DNA of 49,912 nucleotides from Caldifarciminota bacterium (GTDB lineage Bacteria; Hydrothermota; UBA3073): NCBI GenBank assembly GCA_023129165.1, contig JAGMCL010000027.1, positions 1 to 49,912 of the forward strand, read 5' to 3'. Shown piece by piece: positions 1 to 7,839 of this stretch (position 1 is its first letter; each line of letters starts with the position of its first letter). The notes under the pieces were generated by a model. It saw only the letters and a program-made list of their open reading frames with translations, ran no database searches and was not told where the DNA came from. The position numbers and the translations under genes were made by a program.

Positions 1-1583
1 GTATCATAGTTGTAGCACATATAGTCAAAGTATGCCTCTCCAAGGGATTTTCCATAAGTAAGGGAGTTAAAGAAAGTCTCCTGTGCATTTCCTGTTCCTA
101 TACTCCTCACTACACCGAGTGAGGCAAGTCCCGAGGATTCACCCATGCAGTAATTGATAGCAAGATTATGAGATGGGCGGTCTTCAAAGTTTGCACCATG
201 ACATGCCCACAGGAGATAAAACCAGGAGCCTGGTTGAATATCCTTAATGTTGTACCAGTAAACCCATGGAGATATATCGAAACAGTGAACGTCACTTCCT
301 GAATGGCACCAGATATGGGTAATCTCTGAACCATATGTAGAGAGATAGTCAAGATACTCATCTCCACTTACCCTCCATTCATCACCGCCTATTGTATCAA
401 CTGCATCACCATACATATGGGATAGATTTATGTATAATGGCTTTGCTGCACCTCTCCAATCATAGTTGATGCACTCAAGTGCTTGCATTGGTATATGGAG
501 GCTGAGTTCGTAATATAAGTGGCATTTTTGAAGAAAGTTTGAGAGGGCAAGGGGATTATCCTGAGGGGGTCTCATCCAGAAAACCCAGATCTCTGGTTCT
601 AAATTTTCTCCCCATTCATGGTACTCATAATATCCATTACCTTCACAATCTATAAACTCACCATCCAGGTCTTCGTAGAAGTAGGGAATAGGGAATGGTG
701 GTTCACCCCATACAGGTTCCCACATTGCATAAGGAAGAAGTCCTACAAGTATTGCTCCGGTAATGCTGTCATTATAATACAGGTTCTGGAGGTATATTCG
801 AATGGATTCAGGAGTAACATCAGGGGACATGATATATGTATGAATTTCGGCATCGAAGTTTGATTCGACATCTGTCTCATACTGTATAAGATCGGATTCT
901 ATATTATCATAGATATCCTCGTCAATTATCATCACAACCTTCTGATGGACCTGCTCAGGTGGCATATTTATGTAATAAGAAAACCACCTCCAGTAATCGC
1001 CATAGCCAACTCCAATCCAGTATTCGTAGACATAGAAGAATGAATCAGGAAGAGAATAAGAGAAACTCACAGTCGTATCTATACTGGGGCAGGAGATTTC
1101 TATATCCTGTGAGGTGATAAATTCAAAGTCCCAATTTCCTTCTGTGGTCCTTCGGTAGATTATTATACCAATTTCATCTTCTCCAGGGGGGACTTGTGCT
1201 GTAAAATGAATGGATACTGTTATATTTTCTCCGATAGAACTATAGGATGGGTAATCAAACCAGACTATATTGGGATAATCCTGTCTCTTTCCTGTATGGA
1301 GAATTCTCCAGGCATCGTTTCTTGTGATTAGTTGATATGAAATTCCAGATTCTGAAAGAAGAGAAATTTTTTCTCCTCTTAAGAAGGCAAGACCACTTTG
1401 CTCTCCAATCCATTCCAATTCAATTCTAAGGTTATCAAGGAGTTTGACATCTCTTTCTTCAAAAAAGACCATTACTGGTTGCCCTTCGCCCCATTTCCAT
1501 TGAGGGGGTAGTTCTTTTTGTCCACTAAAGGCTATAGATGAGATAAAGAGGAATGATATGATGGGCATAAACCTTTGCAGCAT
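1..1583 (-). CDS. C25-like (gingipain-family) cysteine peptidase, C-terminus beyond the window
   Basis: The frame is open from an ATG at 1583 to the left edge (527 codons, no stop seen), so the gene is cut by the window and its C-terminal part is missing. An AAAGG ribosome site lies just upstream. The first 20 residues form a signal peptide (MLQRFMPI...SSIAFS). A beta-rich N-terminal region is followed by a caspase-like fold: a CHSG motif with His near residue 427 and an ACHG motif with Cys near 461. The 34-residue His-Cys gap is close to that of gingipains. After the Cys comes the conserved GxxS...G...F region. By family knowledge this is a secreted clan CD peptidase, probably with a T9SS C-terminal domain that cannot be seen here. 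Substrate specificity cannot be read from the sequence. Family call good, exact subfamily uncertain. Confidence 0.75.
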   Translation of the reverse strand, partial: MLQRFMPIISFLFISSIAFSGQKELPPQWKWGEGQPVMVFFEERDVKLLDNLRIELEWIGEQSGLAFLRGEKISLLSESGISYQLITRNDAWRILHTGKRQDYPNIVWFDYPSYSSIGENITVSIHFTAQVPPGEDEIGIIIYRRTTEGNWDFEFITSQDIEISCPSIDTTVSFSYSLPDSFFYVYEYWIGVGYGDYWRWFSYYINMPPEQVHQKVVMIIDEDIYDNIESDLIQYETDVESNFDAEIHTYIMSPDVTPESIRIYLQNLYYNDSITGAILVGLLPYAMWEPVWGEPPFPIPYFYEDLDGEFIDCEGNGYYEYHEWGENLEPEIWVFWMRPPQDNPLALSNFLQKCHLYYELSLHIPMQALECINYDWRGAAKPLYINLSHMYGDAVDTIGGDEWRVSGDEYLDYLSTYGSEITHIWCHSGSDVHCFDISPWVYWYNIKDIQPGSWFYLLWACHGANFEDRPSHNLAINYCMGESSGLASLGVVRSIGTGNAQETFFNSLTYGKSLGEAYFDYMCYNYD

Positions 1584-1712
1584 ATTTTACCTTTGTTTTG
1601 ATTGTTAATTACAGTTTGAGAAGTAATGTATTTACCCAGTTTCAAGTTTCCAGTTTAAAGATTCGTTTCTAGCGCTGTGTTAGCGGAGGTTATTTCGCTT
1701 TTTTATGAATGT

Positions 1713-1768
1713 GGTAGGCGCAGGCTTTAGCCTACGAATTACAACGCAACCTGAAGGTTGCGGCTACC
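1713..1768. repeat. two-hairpin intergenic repeat (GGTAGnCGC ... GCGnCTACC ends)
   Basis: Two adjacent hairpins (AGGC-TTTA-GCCT, then CGCAACCTGAAGGTTGCG) sit between terminal inverted repeats GGTAGGCGC and GCGGCTACC. An outer inverted pair GCTGTGT (1674-1680) and ACACAGC (1795-1801) flanks it. The plan matches the repeats at 7721, 30377 and 42458, although the hairpin sequences differ. The rest of the 1584-2072 gap is AT-rich with no open frame of note. Confidence 0.6.
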
Positions 1769-2030
1769 TCTAAAATGTACAATACCTTAATTGACACAGC
1801 ATTAGCATCTTTACTAATAATCCAGCTTCGATACTTTATTCGGTAACATTATTTTTATAAAGCCCAATAATTATACCATATTTTTATAGTTATGTCAAAT
1901 GTTTTATAATCACAAAAGGATTTAGGTGTAACTGTCTGCTGATATGCAGGTTAAACAGTGATAAAAATAGATTATTTAGATATTATTAATCAAGGGAAAT
2001 AAGTTATATGACGCGTTTTCAATTATAACC

Positions 2031-2060
2031 AAAGGGGGGTGGATTTCGCCACCCCCCCTT
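2031..2060 (-). terminator. Rho-independent terminator of the 2073-4460 gene
   Basis: On the minus strand a 9-bp GC-rich stem (GGGGGGTGG at 2034-2042 pairing with CCACCCCCC at 2049-2057) closes a 6-nt loop and is followed by TTTGGTTATAATT. It begins about 13 bases after the stop codon of the upstream gene. The U-tract is short and imperfect, but stem strength and position fit intrinsic termination. Confidence 0.75.
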
Positions 2061-2072
2061 CTGACCCAGTCT

Positions 2073-4460
2073 CTATCTCAGGAGGACAAGTTTTCGTGTA
2101 GAAGTATAGTTTCCTGTTTCGAACCTGTAGAAATATACGCCTGCTGAAAGTTCTTTTCCATTCTCATCTTTGCCATTCCAGTTTGCTGTGTATGACCCTG
2201 GTGAAATCTCACAATCAATAAGCGTATTCACCCTCTGACCTGCTACGTTATATACTGTAAGGTTTACATACTCTTTCTTTGGAATTGCAAACTCGATCGT
2301 AGTGGCTTTTAGCATGGGATTAGGACGGTTCTGTGATAGTCTGTATACTATTGTTCTACCTTCCTCTACACCAATACCATATCCTGGCATTATTGCACGG
2401 ATAAGAAGGTCACCAACTCCCCAATCTGAGGGATGAGCCCACCACCATCCATCATAGTTCAACCAACTGCGGTCGCAATCACACATTTTATCAGCACCTA
2501 TATAAGGTCTAACATGTAGTGGGAATTCTATGCGAACATGAAAGTCTTCGACAGGTACAAATACATCCTTTGCAACTATATCTACATCAAACCATTCACC
2601 ACTATCAGGAGCTACAGCCTCGATAGGAGTAATCAGGTCTGTAACAAAGTCTGGTTTTCCACTCCCATCATCGGGATTTAAATGAAGTATGAATGTATCA
2701 GGATTTGACCAGATGAAGAGTTTTACCGTAGTTAGTGTTTCGACAGCAGCCTCAGTTGGAGAAAACATAACAGAGATAAAACCATTTTCCCATGGCTCAT
2801 TTAATCCATCTATAGCTATTCCATCATCATATGCAACGGTTCCACCAGGTAAAACGAGTATGGAATAACCAGCATCGAATGAACCTGGCACCATAACCTC
2901 ATTTGCATCTGTATCTTCAATCTTAACCCAGTATTCTATTCTTGAATCTATGGGTTGCCCGGGAATTCCAGCCTCGTATACATCGCCGCCAACATTGACC
3001 ATGGGTATAACAGTTGAATCTTTTCCAAGAGAATAGATGAGGTCAACTGAAAAACCAGACACATTATCCTTGACACTTACCTGTATTATGTATGGGCCAA
3101 CTTCATCGTATGTATTTCCATATGCAGTGACATTCCAGACCATTGGAAGGGTACGATGTACTGCAAATACCGAGTCAGAACAGAACTTTATAAGTCTCAA
3201 GGAATCTTCAAAACCTTCCCACCAACCAAGGGGTTCATACATTACAAGACCTGAATCTCCAACTATTGGAGCCATTTCAGGTGCCATAGGACGTTTAAGA
3301 CCTGAACCAACACGGAGGGGATATGTCCAGTAATGGCCGTTATCTGAAGAACCTATAACAAAGATATTATAACCTGGGTTCTTATCGAATCCCAGTGTAT
3401 CCTTGTCCTGATATGCTGCATAGATGTTTCCTGCAGCATCACAAGCAAAGGTTGCACATGCAACTTCGCCGAACATATCACCAGAAGGTGCAGCAGCAAT
3501 TGGTCCATATTCTTCAAATTCATCGGTAGAAAAGCGATACCTGTATCCTACAAGTCTATTTTCACCTGCCTTTGAAAGACCAACTCCTGTATACACAATA
3601 CCGTCTTTAGCAACACCATAGGGCAGTCTTGCCCACCAGTTTTCAGTATAAGTTCTACCCTCTATTCCAGGCAGAACTGCTGCATCGGTCCATGAAGCAC
3701 CTAAGTTTGTGGATGCAGTATAAATCTTCTGCCATTCCTGACCTGGATAAAGTACAATATCCTTTGCAAGTGCCTCAACAAATATGTTGCCATTCTCTCC
3801 TAAGTGTATACCAGGACACTCAGCAACATTACCATCGTCTGATTCAGTGGGGAAATCATCACCATTAATTATCACAACCATAGGATCGAAGAAAGTTCCA
3901 CCATCTGTGGATTTGGTGAAGAGAATATCATGTATGGTGGTATCATTCCTCTCGTAGTTACCCTGTGCTACTATGACAATCGTATCACCAGAAGGACTTA
4001 CATCTATTGAACCAAATCTCATGGAGTAGAAAATTGTGTCGCTTATTATCAAAGGTTCAGTCCATAGACCAGTTGCGTATGAGTCATCCCTTATAAAGCA
4101 TAGAGCTCTGTTCTCACCCGGTCCATGGTCAATTCTGTCATTGAAGATGATATACGGTGTGTGAGTCCCATCCATAGCCATGGCAGGATAACCGGCTCCA
4201 TATCCCCAGTCAAGGGGACCCATCTCAAGCCAGGTGTTCCCGTCATTATTTGAATATGCCCAGTATAATGTATGTGCATCATAAGGTGACGGAATGTAGG
4301 CAACCTCTGCTATGTTTGATACCGGGTCATAGACTATATTCTTGCCGGTCAGGGGAATGGTTGAATACCACGAATTTATAGGAAGTATGGGGAATTCCCT
4401 TACCTGTCCAAACGCCAGTCCAACAACAGCGACCAGAGCAAGTAACGCAACCTTTTTCAT
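2073..4460 (-). CDS. secreted BNR/sialidase-type propeller protein with T9SS sorting domain
   Basis: 795 residues, starting at ATG 4460 behind GGAGGTAGTT. A signal peptide (about residues 1-18, ending AFG) leads into a region with Asp-box-like units (SNNDGNTW, SSDNGHYW, TNLGASW) typical of six-bladed sialidase-type propellers, up to about residue 440. An Ig-like segment follows, then a jelly-roll-like segment (YDDG...LHLNPDDG...DLITPI) and a final T9SS domain (RPNP...GVYFYRF...RKLVLLR). No complete sialidase active site was recognised, so enzymatic activity is unproven and adhesion or binding is as likely. The Ig-like, jelly-roll and CTD part resembles the protein at 47891-49735. Probably exported through the outer membrane and surface-attached. 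Confidence 0.75.
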   Translation of the reverse strand: MKKVALLALVAVVGLAFGQVREFPILPINSWYSTIPLTGKNIVYDPVSNIAEVAYIPSPYDAHTLYWAYSNNDGNTWLEMGPLDWGYGAGYPAMAMDGTHTPYIIFNDRIDHGPGENRALCFIRDDSYATGLWTEPLIISDTIFYSMRFGSIDVSPSGDTIVIVAQGNYERNDTTIHDILFTKSTDGGTFFDPMVVIINGDDFPTESDDGNVAECPGIHLGENGNIFVEALAKDIVLYPGQEWQKIYTASTNLGASWTDAAVLPGIEGRTYTENWWARLPYGVAKDGIVYTGVGLSKAGENRLVGYRYRFSTDEFEEYGPIAAAPSGDMFGEVACATFACDAAGNIYAAYQDKDTLGFDKNPGYNIFVIGSSDNGHYWTYPLRVGSGLKRPMAPEMAPIVGDSGLVMYEPLGWWEGFEDSLRLIKFCSDSVFAVHRTLPMVWNVTAYGNTYDEVGPYIIQVSVKDNVSGFSVDLIYSLGKDSTVIPMVNVGGDVYEAGIPGQPIDSRIEYWVKIEDTDANEVMVPGSFDAGYSILVLPGGTVAYDDGIAIDGLNEPWENGFISVMFSPTEAAVETLTTVKLFIWSNPDTFILHLNPDDGSGKPDFVTDLITPIEAVAPDSGEWFDVDIVAKDVFVPVEDFHVRIEFPLHVRPYIGADKMCDCDRSWLNYDGWWWAHPSDWGVGDLLIRAIMPGYGIGVEEGRTIVYRLSQNRPNPMLKATTIEFAIPKKEYVNLTVYNVAGQRVNTLIDCEISPGSYTANWNGKDENGKELSAGVYFYRFETGNYTSTRKLVLLR

Positions 4461-4497
4461 AACTACCTCCTTTTTTAGTTTCCCTTTCTTCCTGTCT

Positions 4498-4517
4498 CCT
4501 GCCCAACCTTGGCAGGG
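4498..4517. repeat. possible 20-bp palindromic insertion in a short hairpin
   Basis: CCTGCCCAACCTTGGCAGGG has 6-bp arms CCTGCC and GGCAGG. Taking these 20 bases out leaves TCCTGT-CTAAA-ACAGGA, a perfect 6-bp hairpin. Length and ends resemble the 20-mers at 30416, 30617 and 42473, but the inner bases differ and the boundaries were chosen with that pattern in mind. Confidence 0.35.
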
Positions 4518-4777
4518 AAAACAGGACAGGGATACCCTGTTTACATAACTTTAAAATAACAACTGTCTATTATTTTGATGCATCACCCCCTTTCATTTAA
4601 ACGCAGATTTCACAGATTATCAAGATTTTTTATTTCTTTTTTAATTTTTTTATCTTGTGTTTCTGCGTTTATCCCGTTAAATACAATGTTTTAAGAACCA
4701 TCAGACATCTATTACTGTATTATTTAACAGGGTGAATCTGCGTACTGATTTAGAATTAATCTGCGTCCTATGCAGCT
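4518..4777. other. gene-free spacer with degenerate 'CTGCG/CAGATT' repeats
   Basis: The gap between the gene starting at 4460 and the stop at 4778 has no convincing open frame. It contains several copies of short phrases such as ACGCAGATTTCACAGATTATC (around 4601-4621) and AATCTGCGTCC (around 4757), which recur at 5738-5758, 10647-10658 and 38345-38411. They look like a dispersed, degenerate non-coding repeat. No clear promoter was found. Confidence 0.4.
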
Positions 4778-5683
4778 TTAAAAAGCGATTCCCAATGACA
4801 ATCTCTCTGCCTTGTTAAGATATCCAAACTCCGAATATGAATAATCCAGTTTTAGGTGAATTGTACCTATCTCCTTTTCAAATCCAACTCCAGCAGACCA
4901 GGATTCTTCGTCATAGCCGAATTTATGTCCCCCTCTTATTGCGAACATATCTAAAATCATGTATTCTAACCCAAGGGATGCCTTCTCCTTTGAATCGGTT
5001 GGCTTATCGAATACAAAACCAACTGTTAGATTCTCCAGAGGTTGTGTTGAGACACCAAAGGTAAAAGTTGTTGGAAGGGGAGAGGATTCCGTTATGAATT
5101 CAAGGTTTGGTCCAAAATTTGATATCTTCATCCCAAATCTCGTATTCATAAAGTTAGTTCGGAAGAGGGTTCCGATGTCACCACATAAAGCATTTACACT
5201 ATATGTCCACCAATCCATTTTTATGAATCTTATGGTTAATCCAAGGGATGCCATATCAGTGAGGGAACGGCTAAAACTTAAACCCATAGTATAGTCAGTG
5301 CAATAAAACTTCTCTCCTGTTCCCTCAGGTAGAAGAGGTGTTGTCACATCCATTGCATCAGTATGGAGGATGGTAAAGGAGAAACCTAAAGTTCCCCATC
5401 CTTGAAGTCTCTGGGCAACACCTAAAAATTCATAGTTAATTCCAGCAAACCAGGATATATGAGTAGCGATCATATCTATTCCTTCTATCAATGAAAGACC
5501 AGCTGGGTTATAATACAAAGCACTTGCATCATCTGCAATGGAGAGATATGCCTCTGCCATACCACATGCACCTGCATGAGGGCCGATCCTTAATGATTGA
5601 CCAAGAGTAGTGCCAGGTCTCTCATACTGAGAGAAGAGAATGCCAGGAATCATAAGAATTGCAAAAAGGAGATACCTTTTCAT
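4778..5683 (-). CDS. PorV/PorQ-like outer-membrane beta-barrel protein
   Basis: 301 residues from ATG 5683, behind a GGGGGT ribosome site. It has a signal peptide (about residues 1-18, ending LFS), then the family hallmark GPHAGACGMAEAYLSIADDASALYYNPAGL, in which a glycine/alanine-rich stretch leads to a D-A-S-A-x-Y-x-N-P-A-G motif. Alternating strands follow and the chain ends in F, as outer-membrane barrels do. Proteins of this type (PorV, PorQ, UPF0164) belong to the FadL-like barrels. PorV is the T9SS shuttle and PorQ a related component. It sits directly downstream of an FN3 T9SS protein and a TonB receptor, so it may serve the many CTD proteins here. No other T9SS core gene is present. 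Whether it is a true PorV or only a paralogue cannot be settled by eye. Confidence 0.75.
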   Translation of the reverse strand: MKRYLLFAILMIPGILFSQYERPGTTLGQSLRIGPHAGACGMAEAYLSIADDASALYYNPAGLSLIEGIDMIATHISWFAGINYEFLGVAQRLQGWGTLGFSFTILHTDAMDVTTPLLPEGTGEKFYCTDYTMGLSFSRSLTDMASLGLTIRFIKMDWWTYSVNALCGDIGTLFRTNFMNTRFGMKISNFGPNLEFITESSPLPTTFTFGVSTQPLENLTVGFVFDKPTDSKEKASLGLEYMILDMFAIRGGHKFGYDEESWSAGVGFEKEIGTIHLKLDYSYSEFGYLNKAERLSLGIAF

Positions 5684-5763
5684 ATTACCCCCATAGTAAA
5701 ATCAAAAATTAAATATCAAATATAAAAAATCTTAATAATCTGTGTCCATCTGCGTCCAAAAGT

Positions 5764-7611
5764 TTATTTTATCACCACAAATTTACCAAGTTGTATATCT
5801 CCCGAGTTATGATTCTCTACAGAGAATATGTAAATCCCTGACGAGATTGCCTGATTTGCTCTGGAGATTAGATTCCAGTCCTCCCATCCTTCCAATTCAT
5901 TGTCATGTTCAATGGTCTGAACAAGATCACCACTCAGTGTATAAACCCTTATGGTGCAGTGGACAGGGAGATTTGTAAACTGAACTCTTCTATCTCTCTC
6001 TGTCCAGCCCGCTGTTGGGGCGTATGTTGGAACCTCCCATCCATCTTCTGTATAATCAATGTCACCACAATATGGATTGGGTACAACCGCAACCTTCTCG
6101 CTCCTCCCCGCAGCAAACCCCGGCATAGCCTCTATCAGAGAAGCAAGTATGCCACACTCCTTGGGTCCAGTGAGTTGTACGGTGTCCGGCAGGTCATAGG
6201 ATGTTACTGCATAATAGTAATTGATACAATTTACAAGTCCGCTGTCAACATATTCGTGCTGTAATCCCGTATTGCGTCCGTACCAATCTATCTTATCAAA
6301 GTCTGCAATCAGTGTAAAGGGACCGTCCTTGTTTCTGGATTTGTAAACCCTGTATCCTTCAAAATCCATTAATATATCATCGACCCTCAGGGTATCTTCA
6401 AAGTATTCTGGACTGTCATCCCATGAAAGTGTAATTTTGTGGTTGTCAGGTATTATAGTAACCTCTGGGGGTGGTGGTGGAGGAGAAAATTTCAAATGCC
6501 TTTCGTTATAATAATAATGCGCATATTCCACATTTTCGTATAGGTCGATTTCATGTTCACCACCTACCATTGCACATGCTACAATAATCATAGAATCTGG
6601 CTCAAGAGTATATGGACCAAAGGCAAGAGCCCACTGTACATCTCCTACCTTGCTCTGAGTCTCATCTGGTGGGTCTATCTCTCCCACAGTCATAACCTTG
6701 TATGCATATTCATCTGGTCTTTCCTCTTCCTCGTCTACCCCGTAGTCCCAGTCCCTGGCTGCCTTAAATGTAATCACTTTATTATCTATATCTGGTGCAT
6801 TTAAAATAGTCCAACCTATAACACTCTCTGCTGTTCCATCCTCACCACCTGGTGCATCTGCTAATACTGCTACTCTTCTTTGCTCATTATACCAACAATG
6901 GTCGTCCAGTGAAATCTTATCTCTCTTTTCCCATATTGAACCTGTTACATTATCTAAATCACCGGTCTGGAGGTTGCATTGATAACCTATATAGAAGTTC
7001 TCAATTGTATTACTGCAGGTATTCTTTATGTAGCATTCAAAAAATATTATATCATCGATATCCGGATAGCCCCATGCATAATTTAACTGCCAAATATCTA
7101 TTCCCATTGCACGGTGTACATGCATATATGGAAAGGTATCTCTATCAGAGTAATGTGCCAGAAAATCCATTTCTGATAATGGTTGATAGCTTTCACCAAT
7201 TATTACTCCACCCGTTCCACAGATTACAGGCGCATAGTGTTCCTGGATTAATGGGTCTACCTCCTCGCCCATCTTATATTCCCACAGGCTATCGTAAAGG
7301 GCGCTATCAGGCCACAATTCGTGCCAGGGGTCTGCCCCAAATCCTCCTCCTCCATTTGATACACAGGTATCATTATTCACGACACCTCCGTATACAAAGT
7401 GAAAGCTATCAAGAAAATCGATGTTTGAACCTGCTGGATACTCACAGCGATTTTCCGCTACAAAACCCCAGAATGAGCCTATCATTCCCATGTTGGTAAC
7501 CCATACTTTAATCTTAGCAGCTTGTTGAAGTTTCTTCTGGATGTTTTCTCTTTCCTGAGCAAGACCGGCAGAAACTGATACTATTAGGAGTAATAAGATA
7601 AATTTTCGCAT
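5764..7611 (-). CDS. secreted FN3-like protein with T9SS-type C-terminus
   Basis: 615 residues from ATG 7611 with an AGGGAG ribosome site. Signal peptide about 1-18 (ending GLA). The first 360 residues form an uncharacterised domain rich in aromatic and acidic residues. Around residue 385 a PPPPPP linker starts a fibronectin-III-like segment (FEGYRVYKS...YYAVTSYD). From about 510 a sorting-like domain appears (VVPNPYCG...IRVYTLSG...GIYIFSVEN...GKFVVIK). It lies between the TonB receptor and the PorV-like gene, and a conserved job next to the receptor is plausible, for example as a surface lipoprotein-like partner. I do not recognise a named family for the N-terminal part, and no catalytic motif was seen. 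Confidence 0.65.
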   Translation of the reverse strand: MRKFILLLLIVSVSAGLAQERENIQKKLQQAAKIKVWVTNMGMIGSFWGFVAENRCEYPAGSNIDFLDSFHFVYGGVVNNDTCVSNGGGGFGADPWHELWPDSALYDSLWEYKMGEEVDPLIQEHYAPVICGTGGVIIGESYQPLSEMDFLAHYSDRDTFPYMHVHRAMGIDIWQLNYAWGYPDIDDIIFFECYIKNTCSNTIENFYIGYQCNLQTGDLDNVTGSIWEKRDKISLDDHCWYNEQRRVAVLADAPGGEDGTAESVIGWTILNAPDIDNKVITFKAARDWDYGVDEEEERPDEYAYKVMTVGEIDPPDETQSKVGDVQWALAFGPYTLEPDSMIIVACAMVGGEHEIDLYENVEYAHYYYNERHLKFSPPPPPPEVTIIPDNHKITLSWDDSPEYFEDTLRVDDILMDFEGYRVYKSRNKDGPFTLIADFDKIDWYGRNTGLQHEYVDSGLVNCINYYYAVTSYDLPDTVQLTGPKECGILASLIEAMPGFAAGRSEKVAVVPNPYCGDIDYTEDGWEVPTYAPTAGWTERDRRVQFTNLPVHCTIRVYTLSGDLVQTIEHDNELEGWEDWNLISRANQAISSGIYIFSVENHNSGDIQLGKFVVIK

Positions 7612-7720
7612 AATTTCTCCCTGTTAAAAACTGGGTATTGTGAAAAATCTCTCAACCTATTTTTCGTAATCTATAGTTCTCAAAGTAATTATCAATTTTT
7701 GATTGCTTCCCCATGATTCT

Positions 7721-7781
7721 TGTAGGGGTCGGATTTATCCGACCCGTTTCTTTTGCGGGTTCGATAAATCGAACCCCTACA
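7721..7781. repeat. two-hairpin repeat, 'empty' form (TGTAGGGGT...ACCCCTACA)
   Basis: 61 bp with perfect 9-bp terminal inverted repeats. It contains GGGTCGGATTTATCCGACCC (7726-7745) and GGGTTCGATAAATCGAACCC (7757-7776), two near-perfect hairpins. A second copy at 42458-42538 matches it, apart from two substitutions and one 20-bp insertion. Similarity extends a little outside on both sides (TTCTTG before, ...CTTTCATATTCT after). It lies in the 228-bp spacer downstream of the TonB receptor gene. Confidence 0.85.
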
Positions 7782-7839
7782 TTTTCACTTTCATATTCTT
7801 TTCCATACGGATCCTTCGGGCGTATTATTTTTCACAGTA

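Noticed and set aside
6852-7499. 215-codon open frame on the plus strand
   Set aside because: Antisense to the FN3-like gene; Leu/His/Tyr-rich low-sense protein without motifs.
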